Of a DNA stretch of 64,000 bases, positions 36,139-47,437 are shown piece by piece. Numbering within the stretch: the stretch's first letter is position 1; each line of letters opens with the position of its first letter. Under the pieces are notes generated by a model, which was given only the letters and a program-made list of their open reading frames with translations, was not told where the DNA came from and made no database searches. Source of the stretch: Ramazzottius varieornatus. Its lineage: Eukaryota > Tardigrada > Eutardigrada > Parachela > Ramazzottiidae. The DNA is taken from NCBI GenBank assembly GCA_001949185.1, contig BDGG01000002.1, positions 2,556,467 through 2,620,466 on the forward strand. Direction: 5' to 3'. The position numbers and the translations under genes were made by a program.

Positions 36139-37250
36139 CTACTGGTCCACCTTCTTTACTTCTGTATCATTTGCTTCTATACTGAACAAGATGTCAGAAA
36201 GAACGCTTGAGACTGATGTAGCAATGAGAACGGGATTTTCAGCCGCGCGCTCTGTGTTGCTTTCACACAGGGAAGTTTCCGCTTTGGGTTTCACTGTTAC
36301 AACCATGGTAGGGTACTCGACTATAATATGGCCAGCCAGACAGTCTTTCAATTTTCTCTTCGAGCTGAGCGAAATTTCTCTCCGGGAAGGAAGTGAGTAG
36401 GCAGGATCCAGTCGAAGCTTCACTTCTAGCGAGTCAGCGTTCACGTTCCGAAAGCGGGATGTGAGAAGTTCTTTCGTCTTCTCGTCCAATGGGGTCGTTG
36501 AAGGTAGGGACTTTATTAGGTCGAACAGACGAATGTGCTCCATACATCGATGCTTCAGAATATCTGCAAAGAGAAGAAAAATGTATCGGTTAGAATGCTC
36601 ATTATCGGTACGAAATCTAGTAAGAAATCCCACAACGGTTGAACGGCACCCCACATAACCAGTATGCCCAGTACCGCTCGCCATGGGCGCCAGAAGTGGT
36701 TTGTACCCATTAGCTTGTAATCTCCGAACGCGTCAGTTGATTCACTTGATTGAACAATCCATCTAACAGTCCAGAACATTTTGTTTCCGCCGTAGTAAGT
36801 CCGATTCTCCTTCCGTTTTGGAAACCACTCCGCGAGTAAACGCAGGTCCACCCTTCTTCTGTTGGCTTCGTCCACGAGGACTTGCTTGTGCTTCATGGGA
36901 TCGACAGACTTCATCAGCTTCTGGGCGTTCTCCGTGATGCGTGCTGCGTCGTCCAGCAGGCAAATGTCGGAATGGAGGGTAAATTCGTCGAAGGTGGAGC
37001 GGCTCACAAACTTTGCTCGGTCTCGCTTGCCCGAACATTTATCACGAATTTTGTGGGTTACGGAACAGGGTAAGGAGCAGGTGGTAAGCGCGCAACGAGG
37101 ACAGCGATATTTGCTAGAGGATTCTTGGCAGATTTGGCACGCAGACAATGCCAGCTTCGAGGTCGCTTGCTCGTCGTGCTCCTCCACATCGTACTGCGCT
37201 ATCGCTTCCATGGCTCGAGGAAAAGTCAAAGGAGAGATCAGAAGAGCCAA
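36139..37250 (-). CDS. ZNHIT6: HIT-zinc-finger box C/D snoRNP assembly protein (BCD1/ZNHIT6-like)
   Basis: Two exons (37250-36707, 36563-36139) give 322 residues from the first ATG; a second in-frame ATG at 37211 (MEAIAQYDVE) is an alternative start. A zf-HIT module, CQICQESSSKYRCPRC followed by CSLPCSVTHKIRDKCSG, is near residues 38-75. Downstream are WTVRWIV and, in exon 2, a helical region ending LAGHIIVEYPTMVVTV, which matches the IIEYPTLHVVL block of ZNHIT6. The family acts in the nucleus to assemble box C/D small nucleolar ribonucleoproteins with NUFIP, SNU13 and the R2TP complex. It lies head-to-head with the acyl-CoA synthetase, about 700 bp between start codons. Confidence 0.85.
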
Positions 37251-37334
37251 GACTCAAGAGTTCGTACAACAGAAAACAGAACGGAAAAGAACTCCTAATG
37301 CAGGAGCTGGCGTTCGGAAAACGGTGAAAAGCTA

Positions 37335-37360
37335 AGGCTGAGAGAGAGAGAGAGAGAAAC
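37335..37360. repeat. (GA)n microsatellite
   Basis: GAGAGAGAGAGAGAGA tract in the shared 5' interval between the BCD1-like and acyl-CoA synthetase genes. Confidence 0.8.
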
Positions 37361-37952
37361 GAGTTTGCGATTCCCTGTGGCCCCAACGGAAGGGTATGTG
37401 CGCAGAGTATGCGCCGGGTGCATTGCGCGCGTACCAAAGTGGGCCAATCGGACCACGACCAATTTATACGACAGCCTATCGTAGCACCTCCCCAAATATG
37501 GTTTTCCGGAGCAAGTTTAACTGTTTTGCTTTTTCCATGAAACCATTGAAACGTTATCCTTGGTCTTCCTCTCCCGACATCCTCCCGTATTATCCTACTT
37601 CTGTCTGGTTTAACATGTCCTGCGGATCATCTTCTTTTTTAGGTAAGCCGATATGGTCGAAGCTGAATGCGCGTTGGAGCTGTACAGATACCACGTGAAC
37701 GGAACCTGCTCTATCCTTATCAGCGTTTAATCATTGTTGCCGAATGTCAGATGGAACCACGTTCGTCTGGCTTCGTTACATCGTCCCTGGACGCCTCCAA
37801 CCCAGTTCTTTCTTGTGGATGTTATCTCAATATCTACTTGTCGTTGAAGAATAATTTTTATTGCAGGCTGAATTGCTTCGTTGAAAGGAAACTCTGCTCT
37901 GACGGGGCTGGTAATTCGTCCAGCTGCGACTGTCAGAAAGCCCGTTCGAAAG

Positions 37953-40900
37953 ATGGTAAGTCGCTTTCCATTTTCGGCCCGAATATTTTTCTAAATGTTT
38001 ACAGCACCTTCTATTTCCTTTCAGGCTTTCATAGCGGTCGTTTTGAGTATACTATCAACTTTGGTCGGAATTGTAATTTTCCCGTTGTCTGTCATCTTCC
38101 TGTACGACTACTTCACTGCACCGGAACCGCAGCGCGTCAAGAATTTTGACTACAATCAGCAGACTGAAGAGGTGGGATGTGGTCAAAGGCCATGTAGATG
38201 TCTGAGAGTGGTCTTAGTTTTTGTTGGAATTTTATAGGATGAGAATGGAATTAGGAAACGCCGCTTTACGGGCAAGCCCGAAGAAGTGGGCTTTACCTTC
38301 CCCAAGACGCTCTATGAGAATTTCCAGCGAGGCATGCAAGTTTCCGGTGAGTTCAGCTTCTGCTTGTAGTCTGTCAACATTTTGACTGTCGTAAAGGCAC
38401 AGAGGTTTTGTCGTATGCATCGCAGCTTTGTGGTTGCGTAAGGGATGACTGTTCAAACAGAAAACAAGGTTGACTAAGTTACTGTGTTGTGTGTCAAACT
38501 GTGTGTGTCAGCACAGCCTGCACTTTCTGGTTCCTCCAGTCAGTTACTTCGTCCTTCTCTTCCACGTGTTTCCTGCTTCTGGCAAGACACATCATCACAT
38601 CACAGCAAACACAGAAATTAGCGAGCTTTAATCCAGCCATCTTTGAGCGCGATCGTAAACAGAAACCCAGCACGAAACAACAGTAGACATACGATTGATT
38701 GGAGATGTTGATTGACAGACAAGTGAGACGAGTTGCTTGACCACAAATACTGTTTATTCGCTTGATTGGGCAAATCTTCGTGTTGTACCAGTTGACGGAC
38801 GTCATTGATTGATCAGGTCGAGCGAAGCGAGGCAAGCGAGCGAGCGCGCGCGCCAGCCAGTTTCCTTGTGGACCCGCGGTCCATGAGATTCTCTGGCTCA
38901 GAATGTCGAAACAGGTCTCGGTCCACGAGATTCTAAAAATTTTATTAGGAGAGCCCTAAGCTGGTCCATGAGATTTGTTTTGAAGCTTCGCTAGCCACAT
39001 AGTCTGGTCGACAAGATTTTCGAACCTTGACGCGCGTTTGAAGCGAGGCCCTTCCATGGGTGTGTGCTTACAAGGGAACTTTTGCAGGCGATGGCGACTT
39101 ATACGGAGTTCGTGAGACTCCAACGGCTCCCTACACATGGATCAAGTACTCTGATGTCTTCAAGCGAGCCAAGAACTTCGGAGCTGGGCTGATTGCCAAA
39201 GGACTACCGCCGAAGAATGATACCTTCATCGGTATCCAGGCACAGAACTCTGTGGAGTGGGTTGTGGTCGAGCAAGCTGCGAATGCTTACTCGATGGTCA
39301 TCGTTCCTTTGTACGATACGCTCGGAGTTGAAGCCTGCAACTACATCATCAACTTCAGTAAGGACATGTCGTGGATCTCCACAGTTTGTCCTTGAGTTCG
39401 AGGCTCGACTGTGCTTTTTCTTTGCAGTGAACATTACAACCGTCGTTGTGGACACTGTCGATCGACTGAAGAATATTGTCAACGTGAGTATCAGATCTTC
39501 TTTATGGTTTCTCTGCCCATTTGTTCGAGGTGTCTTACTTTCTGTGCCGTCTTTTAGAACGTGGAGAAGGTGAAGGCTTTGCAGCGAATTATCTGCGTGG
39601 CCGATGTTCCAGCGGACCTACGTACGAAGGCTGAAGGTGCCAATGTGGAGCTCGTCTTGTTCAAAGACATCGAGGTATTCCATAGTATTCACCAGCTGGG
39701 TTTCATTGTAGCTTCTGCCTCTGTATTCTCTTTAAATTGCGCACCGATTAATGGGCTGAGTTGTTAGCTTGTTTTCAATCTCGATGGATTGCAGGCACTT
39801 GGTCAACAAAAGCCTCACGATGTGGTTCCACCCAAGCCATCCGATGTAGCCACCATCTGCTGCACCAGCGGCACCACCGGAGATCCCAAGGGAGTTCTTA
39901 TCACCCACGAAAACTTCATGGCCGAAGATGAAGCTCTTGTCAACCATTTGCTGGTACGTTCAGAACAGTTTTCGCTCACTCGCAAGCCGTCCCTTGAAAC
40001 CAAGGATTTAATTGCCGGAAAGAGCCGGGGAAGTAGCGATTTGGGTAAAGACTCATAGCTCATAGGCCTGAAATTTCTTGCTTTTCCAGCCACTGCGATT
40101 CGACACCAATGATGTCGTTATTTCTTACCTCCCGCTGGCTCATCTGTATGAACGCATGGGTAAGAAAACAACCTTCGCATCCATTACAATATGTGGAACG
40201 AGGGGAAACAAAGTCGGCAAGATTGTTCTCCCAGGTGGCGCACATTTTCAGTCTGCCACACTGAAAGTGTGCGCCATTTGGGAAACTTTTCTGTCAGGAT
40301 TGTTAGCCAAGCTCCCGTTTCAGTCTCCAAACTGCTAATGTTCGATAGGAATTCATTGCCTCTTTGGCTGAAATCTTCGGAAATTAGGAAAGTTTCGTTG
40401 CGGACAGATTTTGGATATTGAAAGCTGAATGTCATTTTCAAGCTAGAATATTTTACTGGCTCTCATCTCCATTTTGCTGAATAGTGCATATCGTGATGCA
40501 AACACACGGAGCTAAACTGGGTTTCTTCACGGGTGACGTGCGTCGTCTGACTGACGATATCAAGGAGCTGAGACCGACTTTGCTTCCGGCAGTGCCGCGA
40601 GTGTTGGGCCGCATCTACGCTGGTGTGTGGAAGAAGGCACGGGAGAACTATGTCACCCGCGCCATCCTTCACGTCGCCTTCCGCATGAAGCGCGTGGAAG
40701 TGTACCGTGGCATCATCCGACAAGACAGTATCTGGGACAAGCTGGTCTTCAAGAACGTGCGTAAACAAATGGGTGGTCGTCTGCGGTTCATCCTGACGGG
40801 CTCGGCTCCGATAGAGGGCGACGTGCTGACCTTCCTTCGCGTTGCTTTGGGCATTCCGGTAAAACACCCTTCACTGTCGCGCAGATTTCGCTGGTACTAA

Positions 40901-42411
40901 CGGAAAGTCTTTTCTTTTAGGTTCTGGAAGGATATGGACAAACGGGTAAGAACAAGTGATTGAAAATAGAATCTGCGCCTTACGCGCGGATGGTTCACCG
41001 GCCTGCGTACTTCCGGCCAAGCAATTCTACTGGCTTCGAAGGTATGCAGGTCGATGAACGGGACAGCCCGACGTGCTATACCTGCATACAGGCGTTCATG
41101 TAGTGTTATAGTATGTCAGTATGCAGGTGCTTCGAACATCTGCTCCTCATCGGCATATTCGTGGTTGTTTCTGTTCTTCGCGCACGTGAAGAATTTTTTG
41201 GCAGCATTTGATCTTTTTCAAATGCCGAGCTGATTTTACCTGGTGTTTTCTGTCTTTCAGAGTCGACTGGCGGAGCGACCTTGACTGTGATTGGTGACAA
41301 CACGGTAGAGCATGTGGGACCTCCGATGGTGGGTGTGGAGGTGAAGCTGGTGGATGTGCCTGACATGGAGTACAAGGCCAGCGAAGGCACTGGCGAGGTT
41401 TGCATGCGCGGCAAGATTGTCATGAGAGGCTACTACAAGCTGGATGACAAGACCAAGGAAGCCTTGGATGACGAAGGATGGCTGCATACTGGCGACATCG
41501 GTACTTGGGACGAAGTAAGTTCCAGCCCAATTTTCAAAAACGTTCATCCACCAATCAGATTTTCCCGATAAGGGATGATGAAATTGGACCTGGAACGTTG
41601 ACAGATGAATTCACCCAGATCGTTTTTCCAACGGGCGCACGCTCCCAGCCAATAACCATGAGATAGTGCGCCACTTTGGCATGGTGAGATCACTCAGATA
41701 ATTTTCTCCAAGTGGCGCACACTCGCAGTGAGTAACACCGAAGTGGTGCGCCACTTGAGATGGCGATCTGGGTGAAACCATTTGCCGACGTCACAACTGT
41801 AGAAAATTTCGAAGGAAACTGAATCACGTTAGACTAAACGGAAATTTTTGCCGTGTACAGAAAGGCTGTCTGAAGATCGTCGATCGCAAGAAAAACCTCT
41901 TCAAGCTGAGCCAGGGAGAGTACATCGCGCCAGAGAAGCTGGAGCAGCACTTCGGCAAGTCCAAGATGTTCGTGCAGGTCTTCATCGATGGTAACAGCAA
42001 GTTCGCATTCCCAGTAGCCCTGGTGGCTCCTGAAAAGGACAACTTGGTCAAGTTCGCCAGAGAGGAAGGCTTGGACGCGTCTAACTATGGCAAGTTCTTG
42101 GACAGTAAGCAAGCCAAGGACTTCATCCTGAAAGAGTTTGCGCGCATTGCCAAGAAGGACGAGATCAAGTCCTTCGAAGTACCGAAAGCTGTCCACCTGC
42201 TGAAGGAACCCTTCTCCGTCGCCAACAACATGCTGACACCAACTTTCAAAGTAACGGAAACAGTCGGAAAACAAAAGGGGATTCTCTAGAAGTTCCTTTT
42301 CTCCATCTGATTGACATAATGTTGGTTTGTTTTCAGGCCAAGCGGGAAGTGGTGAGAAAGACCTACAAGAAGACTATCGACGATTTGTACAAAGAAGGGC
42401 AACAAGAGTGA
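37953..42411 (+). CDS. ACSL: long-chain-fatty-acid CoA ligase (ACSL family)
   Basis: Thirteen exons: 37953-37955, 38025-38171, 38238-38346, 39088-39357, 39428-39483, 39558-39674, 39795-39953, 40090-40159, 40485-40858, 40921-40945, 41261-41514, 41861-42250, 42337-42411. All junctions are GT-AG and in phase, giving 682 residues, near the usual 680-740. The initiator ATG is the only coding triplet of its exon. An N-terminal membrane anchor, [19 protein letters not shown], precedes [18 protein letters not shown]. The AMP-binding P-loop is [17 protein letters not shown], with [19 protein letters not shown] and the C-terminal [19 protein letters not shown] motif. It activates long-chain fatty acids to acyl-CoA with ATP at the ER, mitochondrial or peroxisomal membrane. 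Introns 8 and 11 carry GTGGCGCAC-family palindromes. Confidence 0.95.
40205..40315. repeat. short palindromic element, GTGGCGCAC family, in ACSL intron 8
   Basis: CCCAGGTGGCGCACATTTTC is mirrored by GAAAGTGTGCGCCATTTGGG around a short CTGCCAC loop, a near-perfect hairpin with TCGGCAAGATTGTTC at the left edge. Confidence 0.75.
41590..41805. repeat. two abutted GTGGCGCAC-family palindromes in ACSL intron 11
   Basis: Outer arms GAATTCACCCAGATCG and GATCTGGGTGAAACC are complementary. Inside, GGGCGCACGCTC/GTGCGCCACTTT and AAGTGGCGCACACT/AGTGGTGCGCCACTT form further hairpins. The right border CATTTGCCGACGT recurs at 29.16 kb. Confidence 0.75.
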
Positions 42412-43112
42412 GGTCGAGGAAGGCAGTACAGCTCTTCCATTTCTTTTGGTATTCTTCGCTTTGATTGTACTAATTTTGGCTAGGCTTTTTAACGTGCGAA
42501 GTTTCTTGTCAAGGACTGCCCATACAAGGCAGGTTGTTCACACTCGTATCTTTCTGCTCACTATAGTTCTGTTTTCCATTTTATTGCTTTATACATGAGT
42601 GTTCCGTGTAGTACAGTCCCATAGCGAGAGAGTTCGTTCTTTTATTTGTTAGTGCGCATTCCTTACCATTCAGAGCGTGTGTCTGTTTTGGTCGATTTTG
42701 TCTGATTAACTTTACGCTTACCCAGTTCAGCTGGTTGTGGGTTTTTTGTGGAAAATTCGTGTATCTCAGTTGAATATATTGTCGTATGCCCATCTCCAAT
42801 GGGATGATATCTGGAATTCTGGATGATAGGTCGTTTGTCCGTCAGGGAGATTGTGATTCGTACGCTTACCGTGTGGTATGGGCTCGTTTTATTTGAAACG
42901 ATCATCATGGCGCTCTTTGCTCAAAGCGTTCACGAGCCAGTTTTGTCATCTTTTTCCTCAAGCGTAATTCTTTCAATTTGGAATACCTCCTTTCTTCAGA
43001 AGCACATAGTCGTTTCTCAAACATAATCCGTCACTGTAACACGACTTCTCGCACTGAATTTCGATGGCAAAAAGGTCGATATCTCCAAATGAAGAGGAAA
43101 ACACAGATCGTT

Positions 43113-43206
43113 GTTCTATCGTACCTGGTGTACGATAGAACACATGGTACACCATGTGTCCAAAGCCCATAGCTCCGTTGTTTTACGATTGGACACATGG
43201 TGTACC
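43113..43206. repeat. cluster of inverted repeats
   Basis: GTTCTATCGTAC (43113-43124) pairs with GTACGATAGAAC (43130-43141). GGTACACCATGTGTCCA (43146-43162) is the exact complement of TGGACACATGGTGTACC (43190-43206). A third near-palindrome, ACACATGGT/ACCATGTGT, overlaps them. Confidence 0.8.
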
Positions 43207-43643
43207 GGCGTCAAACATCCAGGTTGCGAGAGCCCATCAAGCTATCTTGAAACTTCCTCATCGGACCGTTCTCTGCCAAGCGTTGCATAGTTCGCCGACG
43301 CGCACAATATGGCGCATAAGAAAACAGCTGTAGATAGTAGATAGATATGTAGATAGAACGTAGATAGATAGAACGAGGAAATCTCCATGGTTTTGGGAAT
43401 CGACATAGCTTGAGGAATGCTTTAGTGGATGGACAAAACACTTCCTGCATGTAGTTTGTGACAATAGTTTAATTGGGAACTGTTCAAAGAAAGGGAATCC
43501 GGTTTCTCAAGGATACGAGTTATCTGTAACAGGTATCACCAGACTGTTGCGTATCTTGAGACGAGTGCAAACTAAATGCACAGTGTATTAAAGTGGCGAA
43601 CAGGATTTTCAAACAATACTCTCACATACGGCAGGGGATCTGG

Positions 43644-43655
43644 CATTTATAAAGC
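43644..43655 (+). promoter_or_regulatory. TATA box of the orphan gene
   Basis: ATTTATAAAGCC lies about 115 bp upstream of the ATG at 43765, consistent with transcription starting near 43675-43680. A sharp TATA element is unusual among the genes of this window. Confidence 0.5.
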
Positions 43656-43764
43656 CAGGACTATGCGGAGTTTCCTCGCGTTACCGACTTACCGTTACTG
43701 TTCGTTCCTGTTAGTGATTTTTGTTTTCGTTTGCAACAGCTAGATCTTCTCGGTACAGCACCGT

Positions 43765-44307
43765 ATGATGGAGTTTACCCCTACTAGCCGCGTCATAGAT
43801 GCTTCCTGCGCCATCACCAACACAAAGTTCCCTCATCTGATTCGCGGAAGTCCGAAGGAGTTTCTCATTGACCACGGTCCCTTCACAGTACCGCTATGGA
43901 TCCACAACGAAGACGTCCGAGAAGACCAGAAGGAGCAGTTGGGCAAGATGATGCACGAGTACCGCCAGCGTACAACCGAAGCCAAGGCCAGATTCCAATG
44001 TGAAAGCGACGTTATGGCTACTCATCCATTCGAGTGGAAGGTGCGGGAAGAAGGCGACCTCCTGCCAGTGCAGGTCATCATCGATCACAGCAAGTCCGCC
44101 CACAACTGCAACCCCGTCATCCGCGACTGTCCGGCCTACTTCAAGATTCGCAACAGCCTGTCCATGGAAGGCAACGAGTACATAATAGGTCCAGGGGAGG
44201 AAGCGTGGGTGCCGGCCCGAGCGATGTGGCTGAACAACAGGCAGTTGGTTCAGGAGTGGCTGAGACAGCACTGCATAGGTTCGCGCTATGCAGAGTATCA
44301 CTGGTAA
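43765..44307 (+). CDS. single-exon orphan protein, 180 residues
   Basis: Uninterrupted ORF starting MMEFTPTSRVIDASCAITNT and ending RQHCIGSRYAEYHW. It has no signal peptide or membrane helix. A charged central helix-prone segment (EDVREDQKEQLGKMMHEYRQ, about residues 53-72) is followed by a beta-rich part with LLPVQVIIDHSKSAHNCNPV and ends Trp/Tyr-rich. Third codon positions are strongly C/G-biased, like the well-expressed ACSL gene and unlike flanking DNA, so it is very likely a real gene. A TATA box lies upstream. I do not recognise a family; it may be lineage-restricted. No introns, unlike most neighbours. Confidence 0.8.
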   Translation: MMEFTPTSRVIDASCAITNTKFPHLIRGSPKEFLIDHGPFTVPLWIHNEDVREDQKEQLGKMMHEYRQRTTEAKARFQCESDVMATHPFEWKVREEGDLLPVQVIIDHSKSAHNCNPVIRDCPAYFKIRNSLSMEGNEYIIGPGEEAWVPARAMWLNNRQLVQEWLRQHCIGSRYAEYHW

Positions 44308-45072
44308 CTGGATGGATGGTCGACGGACGTTACTTTACCCCGTTGCTTCACTAAAGCGAATTATTTCTTTACCTAGTATGGTGTCATGAGTGTTGTTACT
44401 TTCAGTGAGGCCTAATGTCATTCATTTCTGAAGTGGTGATGATCGACTTTTTTTCAAAGGAATTTCCTTGCTTTACCCGCGCGGTTTGTTGTGTTACGGT
44501 GTCAGCTATTGACGGTTTGTTTTCCCAAGAAGTTGTACTGGATTTTTATACTCGTTTTACTTTCCCAGCGCATTGTTGCGTTATTTTACAGTGGTTGACA
44601 TGGGATTGCTTTGCGCAAGATTCTCGTTGGTTTACGTATCAGTAAAGGTATTGGTTTCAACCTCGGCTATCTGCACCTCGAATTCTCAATGGTAGGACGT
44701 TAATCCGCCGTCTAGTTTTATCAGTGAATACAAAGGACAAAACTAATGAGAAAAGTGAAATTACATAGATGCTCTGGGACCTGATCTTGGACGAGCGGTA
44801 AAAGCTTCTGGGAGCCACAGTAAACAGGCGAAGTACCCCTCCCACTAATCCGCCTGCAGGGCAGGCACATTGTTTTCTACCATGATGCTTTTAGCACTCT
44901 TCGATACCCAGTCGAGTCTCTCGAGACTCCTTGTTTTCGAAGAGAGTTTTCCGGTACCAAGCGCATGACCCTCGAGCACCGCTGTAACAGGATGCTGGTG
45001 ATCGCACAGATACAGTAATCCTGTGTGGGTGTCTCGTGGATCCCTTCACACTTTAATAATCAAACAGTAAGG
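44308..45072. other. intergenic, no supported gene
   Basis: Downstream sequence of the orphan gene and 5' region of the gustatory receptor. Nothing else is supported. Confidence 0.5.
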
Positions 45073-46722
45073 ATGGAGCTCGAGTGCACCACTAGTTGGA
45101 AAAAATTCTATCCGTTAACGCTTGCGCTTTCACTAAAGAAACTTCTACTGTATACCTCATTCAGCGGCTGCCTTTTTAGAGCTTTAGGTCTTACTACGCT
45201 GTCTGCGAAACGCAGCAATTCGAAGATGGAAATTGTCGAAAGTCAGTTCTTGAATGGATGGTTTTTCCGTTATCTCAAAGTTTCGGGTATCTACTTCTAC
45301 GGACAACCAAAGGTGTGGCAACAAAAGCTCCCGCTTGCCGGCCGCAAGCGCGATTTTGTTCCGGACATGCTTCAAGCTGTTTCTGCGGTATGCTGTAGTC
45401 TGCTGATCATCGCGATGCTGGCAGATTACGCTCTATTCTACCTGGAAGAGATCCAGACATACGATTTTTTCGTCGTTGTGGCCTTCATCAACCGGATCCA
45501 CTACTCAGGTCAAGTACCCCTGATATTTTTAGCATGCTTCGTTTGTCGACACAGAATTCGCAAACTCCTCCGCGATGTAAGCGTCATGGCAAGCGAAACC
45601 ATGTCGTTGAAAGACTTACAGATTTGGCGCAACAGAAACTCCGCGATGATCGTGATGTGGTTGGCATTGTGTCATGGTTTCCATTTGCTTTTTATTTCTC
45701 TTAGAACAATTGGTTTCTTGGAGAACGCAAATGACACGGTTCCAATATTTGGGAACAAAGGCAGCATCCGAGCACCAACGTTAATTTTTTCTACCCTTTC
45801 TTCGGCGAGCGTGCTTTTGAGCCTAAACGTCGACCTAGCCGTGCAAGTCTTTTACTTCAGCGTTATATTGATCATGATCCGAATACTGCACAACGTTCAC
45901 CAGGTTTTGGCCCAGCTGAGCGGGCATGATGCAAAAGTCACAGTTAGAACAGAATATAGCATGGTCGATTGGGCGGCGAACGTTGTAATTCGAATGCGAC
46001 AATTGTACAAGCGATTGAATCGAGCCTTTGGGTATATCATTTTCCTCAATTGCATGCGAGACCTTACGGCCATGGTCGCGCTTATGTCAGTGCTTTTAGA
46101 AACCGATCTCTCTGTGAGGCCTGGAGAGACGCCCCAACAACACCAGAAGCGCGCGAGTGTCCACGATTTAAAACAAAACATTGTCATTTGTGAATTTTTC
46201 ATTTCAATTTCTAACGCAATCCTCAGATGGACTATTTGCGCCTACAGTCACAAACAGGTACCCTAGAGTTTTGTCTAATTGTCCCAAAACGTCGTCTTAC
46301 AGCACCTGCTGAATGCTGCTTTCTGTTAGAGTGGAGAGCTAATCGACCGGTTGGAGATCATTGCGATGGACACGCCACTGCCGCACGTCAAGAAAGCTTG
46401 CGAAGAGGCTATATCGAAGATAGATCCGTGCAGCTCGGGTATTTCCGCAGCTGGATTTTTTCATATCACTAAAGAGTATATCGCTGGAGTAAGGCTCACT
46501 AAACTTCCATCGTGTGTCTTCTACTGTAGCTGCCTTACTTACGATTCTAATTTGTTTGCTTGATTGCAGGTCTTCGGAGTATTCTTCACGTACGCCGTAC
46601 TGATCTATCAAGCAAGAGACAGTAAAACGAGCGCCCAAAACTTTGCCAACCATTTAACCTCAGATCTGAAGAACTCAACCAAGGTGATCCTGGAAGCAGT
46701 TGCGCTTAACAGAGGACCGTGA
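45073..46722 (+). CDS. gustatory receptor family seven-transmembrane protein
   Basis: Three exons (45073-46257, 46330-46488, 46570-46722) joined by phase-0 introns give 498 residues. Several hydrophobic helices are visible, for example SAVCCSLLIIAMLADYALF, LIFLACFVC, AMIVMWLALCHGFHLLFISL and FSTLSSASVLL. The last exon opens VFGVFFTYAVLIYQ, matching the TYhhhhhQ signature of the insect-type Gr family in TM7, and the preceding exon ends GFFHITKEYIAG, as in Grs. Phase-0 introns near the C-terminus are typical for the family. These proteins are ligand-gated cation channels in chemosensory neurons; the ligand cannot be predicted. Confidence 0.82.
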
Positions 46723-47437
46723 ATTGATATTGCGCACTAATCCACCTGTTTTGAACATTTGAGACCTTTCAATCCAGCCTTCTGGTCGAAGCGGAACTTT
46801 TGAATCTGACAATAGGTCAGTGGTTCTCACAAAAGTCTAGCTGATCTTGGAATTCTAAACCCACCAAGAAACAGAATCAAACAAGCGAGAGCAACTTGAA
46901 CTTACTGGTATCTTACACAGCATAATGAGCATATCATAGGGAAACCGACAGGCAGTTGCCCGGCCATTTCTGCCTGGCGCGGCACAACAAGGAATCAAGA
47001 CAGCCACAGGACTTTGACTAGTCTTCGTGCTGTTTCCAGAGGGGAACCCCATGCAGTCACTCGCAAGGCGATCCGTCAGCTCAGCGCGGTCCTACAAAAC
47101 TGTCTGGGATGTGGGGCGCTTTTGTACAGTACACGCAGGACGAGAAATTACGGTAAAGTAAAAACTATGGTACAGGCCTTTTCGCTACAGCGGTACGGGA
47201 GCACGTACGTACGCGACCGATTCACAGTAATACATTTTTCGACACTTCGGTCGAATTTCCATCTTGCCGTCCTTTCCGCCTGTCCCATAATTTTCACTGT
47301 ATCATGATATCTCGTCCCGCGTGTCCTGTATATCTCTCCTTGGGGCGATACAGTATATCGTTTTTTGAACAATCAGAGGTTCATTTCATACTTCAAGACG
47401 TTGCCTTGAATTTCAGGTAAACGCATGAACGACGTCT
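46723..47437. other. convergent intergenic region with a MITE
   Basis: Separates the 3' ends of the gustatory receptor and the M20 peptidase and contains the 47.1-kb MITE. No gene seen. Confidence 0.5.
47125..47330 (-). mobile_element. Tc1/mariner-like MITE, best-preserved ends
   Basis: The 202-bp element (47127-47328) is flanked by TA on both sides. Its ends are CAGTACACGCAGGACGAGA and the complement CTCGTCCCGCGTGTCCTG, an inverted repeat of about 50 bp. The interior is the reverse of the copies at 8.5, 11.8 and 20.1 kb (GGCCTTTTCGCTACAGCGGT, ATTCACAGTAATAC). TA target duplication suggests mobilisation by a Tc1/mariner-type transposase. Confidence 0.85.

Larger units (their letters stand above)
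42412..43764. other. ACSL 3' UTR and intergenic region
   Basis: No further gene is seen. It holds the ACSL 3' untranslated region, a cluster of short inverted repeats at 43113-43206, a GATA/TAGA-rich tract near 43328-43375 and the promoter of the next gene. Confidence 0.6.
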
